From Deltaproteobacteria bacterium (lineage in GTDB: Bacteria > Desulfobacterota > DSM-4660 > Desulfatiglandales > B25-G16): a stretch of DNA of 44,457 nt. Position 1 is the first letter of the stretch; each line of letters starts with the position of its first letter. The translations under genes and the position numbers were made by a program. Location of the stretch: contig CP070673.1 in assembly GCA_020351915.1 (NCBI GenBank), positions 4,844,889 to 4,889,345 of the forward strand, in the 5' to 3' direction. The notes under the pieces are model-generated. The model worked only from the letters and a program-made list of their open reading frames with translations, did no database searches and was not told the origin of the DNA. Shown one piece after another: positions 16,657 to 23,950 of the stretch.

Positions 16657-18998
16657 CAGCACTTTCTACGGTGGGGAAGAGTGTACCCAGAATAGATGCT
16701 TTAGAAAAGGTAACTGGGAAGGCAAAATATACGATCGATGAGGGGGTCGGGTTGCCTGGTATGCTGTATGGAAAGGTCTTATATAGTCCGTACCCCCATG
16801 CTGAGATTCTTGATATTGATACCTCCAGAGCAGAACAACTCCCAGGTGTAAAGGCTGTTATGACGGGCACGGATGTCCCTAATGTAAGGATGGGAAGAGT
16901 CGTACTCGATCAACATGTTCTTGCCCGCGGTAGAGTTCGCTTTGTCGGAGATGCGGTGGCTGCGGTCGCGGCGAGCACTATTGAAGCCGCTGAAGAGGCT
17001 TTGGACTTCATTCGAGTTGAATACAAAGAGTTACCCGCAGTATTTGATGCAGAGGAAGCCATGAGGCAAGATTGTCCTATCGTGCTTCATCCAGAGCTCG
17101 CCAGTTATAAAAGTGTGTCATTTTCTGAGCTTCGTCAGGACCTCCCTGGACCCAATGTCCACACCCATCACAAGATACGCAAGGGGAATGTGGATGATGG
17201 ATTTCAAAAAGCTGACCTGATTGTGGAGAATAGGTTCTCAACGTGCAGAATATCTCATTGCCAGCTTGAACTGCCCAATTCCACCGCTTACCTAGGAGGT
17301 GATGGAACACTGACGGTATGGTCATCAGTGCACCTCCTTTTTCCTACCGCTGCCCAGATTAGCAATGTGTTTGGTCTGCCGCCCAGCAAGGTTAGGGTAA
17401 GGGCCAACTATTTCGGCGGTTGTTTTGGTGGCAGCCCCCGCGCCTATATGTTCGCCGCCATGCTAGCGCTTAAAACAGGGAGGCCCGTAAAAGTAGTCTT
17501 TAGCAGAGAAGAGTCTTTTTTCCGTGACCTGCACAGACTACCCAAAGTTATTTATATAAAGGATGGCGTTACAAGGGACGGGACATTGTTAGCCAGGGAG
17601 ATGAGACTGATCTGTAACGGGGGGGCATATGCTGACGCAACACCTCAAATAATACGAAATGGTTCTTTCGGAATATCGCAGTATAGAATACCTAATGTGA
17701 AGTGGGATGCCTATGGGGTTTACACAAACGAGCCAATTTGTGGCGGGTTCCGCGGCTACGGGAATTCACAGCCTTTCTGGGCAATCGAGCAGCAGCTGGA
17801 AATCCTTGCCGAGAAGCTGGGGATGGACGCAGTGGATTTGAGGAAGAAGAATATAGTAAAGGAAGGGGAGAAGAATCTCCGCGGAGAGATTACCCACAGC
17901 ATAGGAGCAGAGGAATGTTTAGATAAGGCTGCGGAATGGATAGGGTGGGGTAAATCCTCTGAAGCACCTGGCGGTAATTTGAAGATAGGCAAAGGCATTG
18001 CTTTAGGCAACAAGTATACCATGGTAGATACTGTATCTGCCTCTATGGTCAAGGTACATAAAGATGGGACCATTGAGTTCCGCCATGGCGGAGAAGAGTC
18101 CGGGCAAGGCTGTAATACGGTATTGTCGCAGATTGTGGCTGAGGAATTCAATGTGCCCATGCACAAAGTTAAGGTGGTTTGGGGTGATACGTCCATAGTC
18201 CCTTACGATTTTGGCTCTGTATCCAGTAGGACCACATTTTTCACCGGAAACGCCGTACGCCTCGCGTGCCAGGATGCCAAGCGGCAGATTTTCGAAACAG
18301 CGGCCCCCAGGCTGGGAGCAGCCCCTGAAGACCTGGCAACTGGAGACGGCACCGTTTACGTAAGGGAATCCCCTGAAAAGGCAATGACGATCAGCGCTCT
18401 TTTCATGCCAGAGGCCAAGGGAGCCCAGAAGGGAGCGTTGCTTGTGCCTGAGGAAGGGGAGATTCTGGGAAGGGGCATGTTCTATATCGAAGGAGTTACC
18501 GATGAAGACTTCGAGACAGGGCAAGGAACAAAGCTGACAGCATCCTATGGGTATGCAGCACAAGCGGTTGAGGTAGCAGTTGATTCTGAGACGGGAATCG
18601 TTAAGGTACTACGATGGGTCAATGCCTTTGACATGGGAACGCCAATCAACCCGAAGCTGTGTGAAGGCCAGATGGAAGGAGGGGCAGGAATGGGTATCGG
18701 CAGCGCCTTGTATGAAGAGCTCGTAATGGATAACGGCAAGATCCTTAACCCTGGATTTCGTGATTACAGATTCCCGAGCACCAAAGAGATCCCGAGTGGA
18801 AATAACATGAAATCTATGACCGTGGAGGCTCCCCATAGAGAGGGGCCTTTTGGGGCTAAAGGAGCCGGGGAGGCAGCTATGACACCCTCAGCACCAGCGA
18901 TAGCGAATGCTATATACAATGCCGCTGGGGTAAGAATAACGGACTTGCCAATCACACCTGAGAAAGTCTTAAAGGCCCTTCGAGCCAGTAAAAAGTAA
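16653..18998 (+). CDS. Xanthine-oxidase-family molybdenum hydroxylase, catalytic Mo subunit
   Basis: This 781-residue protein is the molybdopterin-cytosine-dinucleotide subunit. It starts with KSVPRIDALEKVTGKAKYT, and the domain order is N-terminal aldehyde-oxidase/xanthine-dehydrogenase a/b hammerhead, then the molybdenum-binding domain. Visible motifs are GGCFGGSPRAYMFAAMLA, GGFRGYGNSQPFWAIEQQLE, GGEESGQGCNTVLSQIVAEE and, near the end, GAKGAGEAAMTPSAPA, whose Glu is the catalytic base that activates water. The reaction would be hydroxylation of a C-H bond with water, or the reverse dehydroxylation. Candidates in this context are an aromatic or heterocyclic acid or its CoA ester, but the substrate is not readable. 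The start is ATG 16653, inside the ATGA overlap with the Fe-S subunit, after AGAGGAGTTGG. No maturation chaperone gene (XdhC-like) is in the window. Confidence 0.94.
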   Translation: MTALSTVGKSVPRIDALEKVTGKAKYTIDEGVGLPGMLYGKVLYSPYPHAEILDIDTSRAEQLPGVKAVMTGTDVPNVRMGRVVLDQHVLARGRVRFVGDAVAAVAASTIEAAEEALDFIRVEYKELPAVFDAEEAMRQDCPIVLHPELASYKSVSFSELRQDLPGPNVHTHHKIRKGNVDDGFQKADLIVENRFSTCRISHCQLELPNSTAYLGGDGTLTVWSSVHLLFPTAAQISNVFGLPPSKVRVRANYFGGCFGGSPRAYMFAAMLALKTGRPVKVVFSREESFFRDLHRLPKVIYIKDGVTRDGTLLAREMRLICNGGAYADATPQIIRNGSFGISQYRIPNVKWDAYGVYTNEPICGGFRGYGNSQPFWAIEQQLEILAEKLGMDAVDLRKKNIVKEGEKNLRGEITHSIGAEECLDKAAEWIGWGKSSEAPGGNLKIGKGIALGNKYTMVDTVSASMVKVHKDGTIEFRHGGEESGQGCNTVLSQIVAEEFNVPMHKVKVVWGDTSIVPYDFGSVSSRTTFFTGNAVRLACQDAKRQIFETAAPRLGAAPEDLATGDGTVYVRESPEKAMTISALFMPEAKGAQKGALLVPEEGEILGRGMFYIEGVTDEDFETGQGTKLTASYGYAAQAVEVAVDSETGIVKVLRWVNAFDMGTPINPKLCEGQMEGGAGMGIGSALYEELVMDNGKILNPGFRDYRFPSTKEIPSGNNMKSMTVEAPHREGPFGAKGAGEAAMTPSAPAIANAIYNAAGVRITDLPITPEKVLKALRASKK

Positions 18999-19073
18999 GC
19001 CTTCTCTTAACTGGGCTCAACGAAATGACTAAAAAGATCAATGACGAACCATCAAGTATAACCCATAACCAAA

Positions 19074-19259
19074 ATGAGCTATATCATGAAAGCTATCTGT
19101 CGCTGGTACCACGCTCGGTGCAGGGTAGTAGTACATGCTCGTAAAGGGCGATTGGGAAAGATAGAAAAGGATCCATCAGATCCCAGGGGAGAGTTATTTC
19201 CTCCAACCAGAGCATGCTTGAGACTGCGCGGTGCTAAAGAGGTTCAAGAGGTTGTCTAA
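19074..19259 (+). pseudogene. Short N-terminal remnant of a molybdopterin (bis-MGD) oxidoreductase
   Basis: A 61-codon frame contains AICRWYHARCRVVVHARKGR, then KIEKDPSDPRGELFPPTRA. This is the N-terminal Fe-S segment of bis-MGD enzymes, where CxxCHxxC, a GR-V-KI-GDP turn and LCPxG are expected. Two ligand positions are lost: the second Cys is Tyr (RWYH), and the Cys of LCP is Phe (LFP). The frame stops at 19257-19259, right where the next block should begin. It has no good ribosome-binding site. It is the second N-terminal scrap of this superfamily in the window and is not a functional protein. Confidence 0.65.
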
Positions 19260-19364
19260 CTAGCCGATGATTACAAGACAACAGTCGTAACCTGTAGCTC
19301 AGGGGTCCACCGGCATTGTGCTGACAGAACGCGCCCACTGTCTGTAATGCCTATAGAAAAAATG

Positions 19365-19393
19365 TTGACAAGATCAGAAGGTGATACTATAAG
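19365..19393 (+). promoter_or_regulatory. Sigma70-type promoter for the mutase operon
   Basis: TTGACA (19365-19370) and TATAAG (19388-19393) are separated by 17 bp. Transcription would start near 19400, giving a leader of about 155 nt before the B12-binding subunit gene. Confidence 0.6.
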
Positions 19394-19412
19394 CATAGAT
19401 GTTGCTTTTCTG

Positions 19413-19425
19413 GCCGGTCGGTAAA
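19413..19425 (+). promoter_or_regulatory. Operator-like GC-rich motif downstream of the mutase promoter
   Basis: GCCGGTCGGTAAA lies about 15-20 nt after the predicted transcription start. It matches GCCGGCCGGTAAT at 6808-6820, which has the same placement behind the UbiD promoter. A related CCGGCCGGTTAG occurs on the minus strand at about 37618-37629, upstream of the second UbiD promoter. A shared TetR-type operator is plausible but unproven. Confidence 0.35.
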
Positions 19426-19436
19426 TTTCCGCTCTT

Positions 19437-19468
19437 CTGCTAGCTGGAGTTTAGATTCTAGCTAGCAG
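19437..19468 (+). promoter_or_regulatory. Perfect 9-bp inverted repeat in the mutase leader
   Basis: CTGCTAGCT (19437-19445) and AGCTAGCAG (19460-19468) are exact inverted copies separated by 14 nt, 87 nt before the start codon at 19555. It can be a dimeric operator or an mRNA hairpin. There is no T tract after it. I saw none of the conserved elements of a cobalamin riboswitch, although the operon encodes a B12 enzyme. Confidence 0.5.
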
Positions 19469-19554
19469 TTCTACTTGAAAGCTTTAGAAAGAATCGAGGT
19501 TGTAAATATGAAGCATAATTGCAAATACAGAACATATTTCAGCGCGGAAGGATA

Positions 19555-19950
19555 ATGGGTAGAAAAATTAGGATTCTTATTGGAAAGCCCGGTCTGGACG
19601 GCCATGATCGTGGAGCTAAGGTGGTGGCTCACGCCTTAAAGGATAGAGGCATGGAGGTAATTTACACCGGCCTCCATCAAAGCGTCCCGAGTATTGTCAA
19701 CCAGGCAATTCAAGAAGGTGTGGATGTAATCGGACTTTCCATTATGTCGGGCGCTCACATTCCCATCTGTAAAAAGCTGATGGATCTGATCAAAAAGGAG
19801 AATCTTGATAACGTCCTGGTTGTTGTGGGCGGCGTCATTCCTGCGAAGGACTATCCGGTTCTCAGGGAGATGGGTATCGATGGTATCTTCCCAGGGGGAA
19901 CCCACTTTGAGGAGGTGGTCCGCTTCATTGAGGAGAACGTAAGGAGGTAG
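19555..19950 (+). CDS. B12-binding subunit of methylmalonyl-CoA-mutase-type enzyme
   Basis: This 131-residue protein is a stand-alone cobalamin-binding domain of the split mutase type. The base-off B12 motif is present: LDGHDRG (Asp-x-His-x-x-Gly) at residues about 15-21, whose His ligates cobalt. SIMSGAH follows in the middle and VVVGGVIP near residue 90 (the GG motif). IDGIFPGGTHFEEVV near the end closes the Rossmann-like fold. The start is ATG 19555 after GCGGAAGGATA; an upstream ATG at 19519 lacks this and adds an unrelated stretch. The large subunit starts 136 nt downstream. Together they would carry out a 1,2-rearrangement of an acyl-CoA, as in archaeal and many anaerobic methylmalonyl-CoA mutases. 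Confidence 0.94.
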   Translation: MGRKIRILIGKPGLDGHDRGAKVVAHALKDRGMEVIYTGLHQSVPSIVNQAIQEGVDVIGLSIMSGAHIPICKKLMDLIKKENLDNVLVVVGGVIPAKDYPVLREMGIDGIFPGGTHFEEVVRFIEENVRR

Positions 19951-20086
19951 ACCCCATGCACATGGGTTTATCTGATTGGTGTGATAAGGCAGGCGGAATG
20001 TTGAAACCAGGTTTCAAACATTGCCTGAAGGGAAGGATTTGAAAGCCAAAGAGGAACAGTGCCGTTGAGCATTAGGAGGATAGATC

Positions 20087-21715
20087 GTGGGCGTTGCCAC
20101 TTATATCAAGGATGAAAATGACGCGATCCAGGAGGTCATGCTCCAATCGGGAATAAAGGTTAAGCCGGTTTATAAGCCGGACGATTTGGAGAGGGTCGGT
20201 TTTGATTACCACAAAGATCTTGGCGATCCCGGCGAGTTTCCATTCACGCGGAGTATTCATCCATTGGGATATCGAAGCCGGAGCTTTACGACCCGGGAAT
20301 ACACCGGATTCGGTACGCCTGAGGAGACCAACAAGCGTTTCAAGTTAATGATTTCACACGGCCAAACAGGCCTAAACGTCGCTTTCGATCTCCCCACCCA
20401 GATGGGCTATGATTCCGATGATCCCATGGCTGAAGGGGAAGTGGGGCGGGTAGGGATAGCTGTGGATTCTTTGGAAGACTTCGAAATAGCCTTCAAAGAT
20501 ATCCCCTTGAACAAAATGGGTTCCAGTCTCACCATTAACGCTGTCGCCACCATCATTCTGGCCATGTATCAATCAGCGGCGGAGAAGTTCGGTTATAGGA
20601 AAGAAGAAATTTTAGCAACACCCCAGAACGATATCCTCAAGGAGATGGTAGGCAGGGGCGCTTGGATCTATCCTGTAGAGCCTGCAGTACGACTGGTGGG
20701 AGATACCATTGAGTATGCTATGAAGGAGTTACCAAAGTGTAGCCCTGTTTCGATCGGTGGGTATCATATCAGGGAATCGGGATGTACACCGGCTCAGGAG
20801 ATTTCCTATGCCCTCATGATCGCCTTCGCTTATATTGATAATGTCGTGGCGCGGGGCTATGAGGCGGAAGAGTTCGTCAGAGGATTGACCTTCAATCTAA
20901 ATGTCTATGGCAACCTTTGGGAAAATGTGGCTAAGTTCCGGGCAGCAAGGAAGCTGTGGGCGAAACTGCTTCGGGAAAGGTACGGTGTGCAGGACAAGAA
21001 AAGCCTTTTCCTTCGGGGAAATTTTGGTGGGGGAGGATCCGGCTTGACCAAGCAGCAACCGGAGAACAACATTATACGAGGCGCATACTACGGGCTTACG
21101 GCTGCCTTGTCAGGGGCCCAGACCGTAGCCCTTTGCTCCTTTGATGAGGCCTATACGATCCCCACCGAGAGAGCGGCCCTCCTCTCTCTCAGGACCTTGC
21201 AGATACTCATGGATGAAATCGGGTTGAGGGACACGGTTGACCCATTGGCAGGTTCGTACTTCATAGAAACTTTGACTAAGGAGATGGAGGAAAAGATATT
21301 GGAGGAAATGGAAAAGGTAGAAAACCTTGGGGGAATGGTAGAAGCTGTTTCCTCAGGATATGTCCAGAGGGAGGTGGCCAGGCAGGCCTATGAATTTGAG
21401 AAAAAGCTCCAGGAAGGAAAAGTCATCAAGGTGGGGGTAAACAAATACACTGAAGGCGTTGACATGGATGTGGAACTCCATGAATACAATGAAAAGTGGG
21501 GCCATATGCAAATTGAGCGAGTGAAAAAGTTGAGGAAAAACAGGAACAACAAGGCTGTCAGAGAGTCTCTAGACTCCCTTGAAAAAGCAGCCAGGGAGGA
21601 GAAAAATGTCATGCCCTACCTGGTGGAGTGCTGTAAACATTACGCGACCGTAGGCGAAATGGCTAACGTATTCCGAGAGGTATTTGGGGAGCATGTGGAA
21701 CCGAGTATATTCTAA
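20087..21715 (+). CDS. Methylmalonyl-CoA-mutase family large subunit (split type)
   Basis: This 542-residue protein is the TIM-barrel, substrate-binding part of a B12-dependent acyl-CoA mutase, without a fused B12 domain. Key residues keep the spacing of the Propionibacterium enzyme: Tyr72 (in REYTGF), Arg190 (in VGRGAW) and His227 (in GGYHIRESG) stand 118 and 37 residues apart, like Tyr89, Arg207 and His244. Tyr plus Arg at those sites favours a carboxylated substrate such as methylmalonyl-CoA over isobutyryl- or 2-hydroxyisobutyryl-CoA. The stretch usually reading LRxHxQTxG is here LRGNFGGGGSG (about residues 309-319), which is odd. The start is GTG 20087 after AGGAGGATAGATC. A class III CoA-transferase follows at 49 nt, so the operon may activate an acid and rearrange its CoA ester. 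Confidence 0.93.
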   Translation: MGVATYIKDENDAIQEVMLQSGIKVKPVYKPDDLERVGFDYHKDLGDPGEFPFTRSIHPLGYRSRSFTTREYTGFGTPEETNKRFKLMISHGQTGLNVAFDLPTQMGYDSDDPMAEGEVGRVGIAVDSLEDFEIAFKDIPLNKMGSSLTINAVATIILAMYQSAAEKFGYRKEEILATPQNDILKEMVGRGAWIYPVEPAVRLVGDTIEYAMKELPKCSPVSIGGYHIRESGCTPAQEISYALMIAFAYIDNVVARGYEAEEFVRGLTFNLNVYGNLWENVAKFRAARKLWAKLLRERYGVQDKKSLFLRGNFGGGGSGLTKQQPENNIIRGAYYGLTAALSGAQTVALCSFDEAYTIPTERAALLSLRTLQILMDEIGLRDTVDPLAGSYFIETLTKEMEEKILEEMEKVENLGGMVEAVSSGYVQREVARQAYEFEKKLQEGKVIKVGVNKYTEGVDMDVELHEYNEKWGHMQIERVKKLRKNRNNKAVRESLDSLEKAAREEKNVMPYLVECCKHYATVGEMANVFREVFGEHVEPSIF

Positions 21716-21763
21716 ATGACGGTACTTACGGATCCATAAGACCGGCTGGACAAGGAGGATAAA

Positions 21764-22987
21764 ATGGGTAAGCCTTTGTCTGGGGTGAGAGTAATAGATT
21801 TATCGCGAGCCACAGCTGGACCCTATGGGACCCTGCTTTTGGCGGATCTGGGAGCAGAGGTTATACACATTGAGCCTCCGGAAGGGGACATAAGCCGGTA
21901 TGTGGCTGGCGGCCCTCAATATAAAGGGGAAAGCTTTCTCTATATGTCCTGGCATCGAAATAAGAAGAGCGTCGTTTTGGATTTGTGGACAAAGTCAGGT
22001 AGAGAAGCCCTTTATGATCTAGTAAAAACCTCGGATATAGTTTGGCATAATTTTCGGCCTGGCGCGATGGAAAGACTCGGTGCTGATTATGATACCTTAA
22101 AGGAAATCAATCCCAAAATCATTTACGTCTCCATTACAGGATACGGCTCGACAGGGCCATCTAAAGATAGGCCGGCGTTTGATGTAGCGATTCTAGCGCA
22201 CACTGGGGTATTGAGTTTGACTGGTGAACCTGGAGGCACACCGGTAAGACCAGGACCCCCCCTGGCCGATATGGGAGGAAGCATCTTTGCCGCCATTGGA
22301 GCCCTGTCAGCAATATTTGACCGCGAGCGAACCGGGAAGGGGCGCTTTATCGACGTTTGTCTGCAGGATGCGTGCATTTCATTTCTTTCTGATTATTTTT
22401 CTCTCTATTTTCTCAGCGGGGTTACGCCTGAGCCGTTCGAGCACTCCGGGCATCGCTTTTCGGTACCTTACGGGGTCTATAAGACCAAGAAGAGTTACAT
22501 CGCCCTAGGACCCTGTTGGCCCCGGATTGCCAGGGCTATCGGGGCTGATTGGCTCCCAGATGACCCCCGATTTAAGGAGGATAGTGATAGAGACAAAAAT
22601 CGTGCAGAATTAAATAGGATTTTGGAAGAACATCTGGCCCAAGCCGAAGCAGAGGATTGGCTCGAGATATTCAAGGTTGAGGATATACCGGCGGATCTCG
22701 TCAAAACCATTGACCAAGTAGCAATTGACCCCCAGGTTCTCCACAGGAAAATGGTGTTGAGCCTCAGCCATCCTCTGGGTGGAACAGTAAAACTGGCTGG
22801 AAATCCAATCAAAATGGAAGGCCTCATAGAAGAAGACTATACCGGGCCACCCACTCTTGACCAACATGGCCATGAAATATTGTCAGAGCTCCTCGGCTAT
22901 ACTGAGGAGAAGATTAAGAAGCTTAAGCAGGAGGAGAAGGAAAACACTCAAGAACGCTTGAAACATGTGCGCAAGATGCAAGTGTAA
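21764..22987 (+). CDS. Class III (CaiB/BaiF family) CoA-transferase
   Basis: This 407-residue protein matches family III CoA-transferases in length and layout. It starts LSGVRVIDLSRATAGPYGT, then has LADLGAEVIHIEPPEGD, HNFRPGAMERLG and SITGYGSTGP. The catalytic aspartate is Asp169 in PPLADMGG, the same residue number as in formyl-CoA transferase. It would move CoA between two carboxylic acids through an aspartyl-CoA thioester; donor and acceptor are unknown (succinyl-CoA or acetyl-CoA are usual donors in anaerobic aromatic and branched-chain pathways). GGACAAGGAGGATAAA precedes the ATG. Its place right behind the mutase subunits suggests that it makes the CoA ester the mutase uses. The C-terminus is lysine- and glutamate-rich and probably helical. 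Confidence 0.93.
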   Translation: MGKPLSGVRVIDLSRATAGPYGTLLLADLGAEVIHIEPPEGDISRYVAGGPQYKGESFLYMSWHRNKKSVVLDLWTKSGREALYDLVKTSDIVWHNFRPGAMERLGADYDTLKEINPKIIYVSITGYGSTGPSKDRPAFDVAILAHTGVLSLTGEPGGTPVRPGPPLADMGGSIFAAIGALSAIFDRERTGKGRFIDVCLQDACISFLSDYFSLYFLSGVTPEPFEHSGHRFSVPYGVYKTKKSYIALGPCWPRIARAIGADWLPDDPRFKEDSDRDKNRAELNRILEEHLAQAEAEDWLEIFKVEDIPADLVKTIDQVAIDPQVLHRKMVLSLSHPLGGTVKLAGNPIKMEGLIEEDYTGPPTLDQHGHEILSELLGYTEEKIKKLKQEEKENTQERLKHVRKMQV

Positions 22988-23950
22988 ATGAGGTGGTGAT
23001 AACCATGGAATTTTGGCTAGGTCACTCTGAAAAATAGGGCCTGAGAGCCGCATGGTTATTGAACCTGCCTTTTGGTCATTGAAGAAAGTTGCACGATCAG
23101 TCTTGCCCCAAATCGGTTTTTTCTCTGGACGGCATCTTCAAGCCAGAACGTCCTGATTTCCTAAGAGCAAGATGCACTGAGTTAATTGAGGCGCTTATCT
23201 GTCCGAAAAGCCGGATTTCGTTTTATTTTGGAGCGTACTGATATTTGATAATAACTTGAGACCTTTGCACAACCCGGCAATAATTGTCGGCAGAGGCTTT
23301 GCGGACCAGCTCCAAACAGGGAGCTTCAGCTTCTTAGGTAGTGTGGCAAACGCTAGCCCGCAGAAAGTGTTGGAAATAAAATAACCATTTGAAAGCACCT
23401 GCTCATTGAGCACTTTTGGGCCATATTTTCCTTCACGCAAAAGACCCTAAACCAGGAGGAAGATATGGGATATAAAGCGTATCAGCGCATCAGTTTGCGG
23501 AAGTAGGACTCTTACCATCCACGGAAAACAATCGCAGTGTAGAGATGATGGAGCGGACCAATACAGTAGTTACCTGGAAAACAGGCCGGCACTGGTATGA
23601 GCCAGCATTTCAAAAAAACCTTGACAAACGCTTTTGACAAAGCATATGGACAGGATATGGGGGAGAAAAGTTTAACTTGGCCCAGAGGATGGTACTCGTG
23701 ACCCACCCGCCAGATAATCCTGCCTTTTTCTCGATAGAAAACTCATAAAGGCTTTATGTGCGCTTCTTTTGGGAAGCTCGTGGAAATGTTTGCACAACCT
23801 GCCAATTGTTATCAGAGTTTATACGGAGTATGCCCCGAGACCTTTGCACAACCTGGCAATAATTGTCAAAAAGATCTTATCCTGGGGCAAAAACAACCCC
23901 TTATGTTTTTAATACTAAATGACAGAGATTGACAGTAAAAGGCTACCAAA
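22988..23950. other. Gene-poor stretch with three direct repeats and IS debris
   Basis: No intact gene is seen. A 31-nt sequence starting GAGACCTTTGCACAACC and ending AATAATTGTC occurs at 23258-23288 and again at 23837-23867 with one mismatch. A shorter, diverged copy (TTTGCACAACCTGCCAATTG) is at 23789-23808. All are in the same orientation. The sequence resembles ends of IS5/IS1182-like elements. Between them a well-placed AGGAGGAAGAT precedes ATG 23465, which opens only 13 codons before a stop, as expected for a broken IS gene. A 9-bp inverted repeat ATAACCATG / CATGGTTAT lies at 22999-23007 and 23051-23059 just after the CoA-transferase gene. Confidence 0.5.
23258..23867. repeat. 31-nt direct repeat pair, 579 bp apart
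   Basis: The two copies at 23258-23288 and 23837-23867 differ at a single base (C or T in the middle) and are in the same orientation. A third, shorter and weaker copy lies at 23789-23813. The repeated sequence includes CAATAATTG, which is close to a palindrome. This suggests fused or tandem ends of an eroded IS element. Confidence 0.7.

Noticed and set aside
15251-18998. 4-Hydroxybenzoyl-CoA reductase as a specific name for the Mo hydroxylase
   Set aside because: The FAD subunit is of ordinary length and has no room for the additional [4Fe-4S] insertion typical of that enzyme, so only the general family is supported.
19365-19555. Cobalamin riboswitch in front of the B12-dependent mutase
   Set aside because: I looked for conserved riboswitch elements and found only a simple 9-bp inverted repeat; the leader (about 155 nt) is short for that class.
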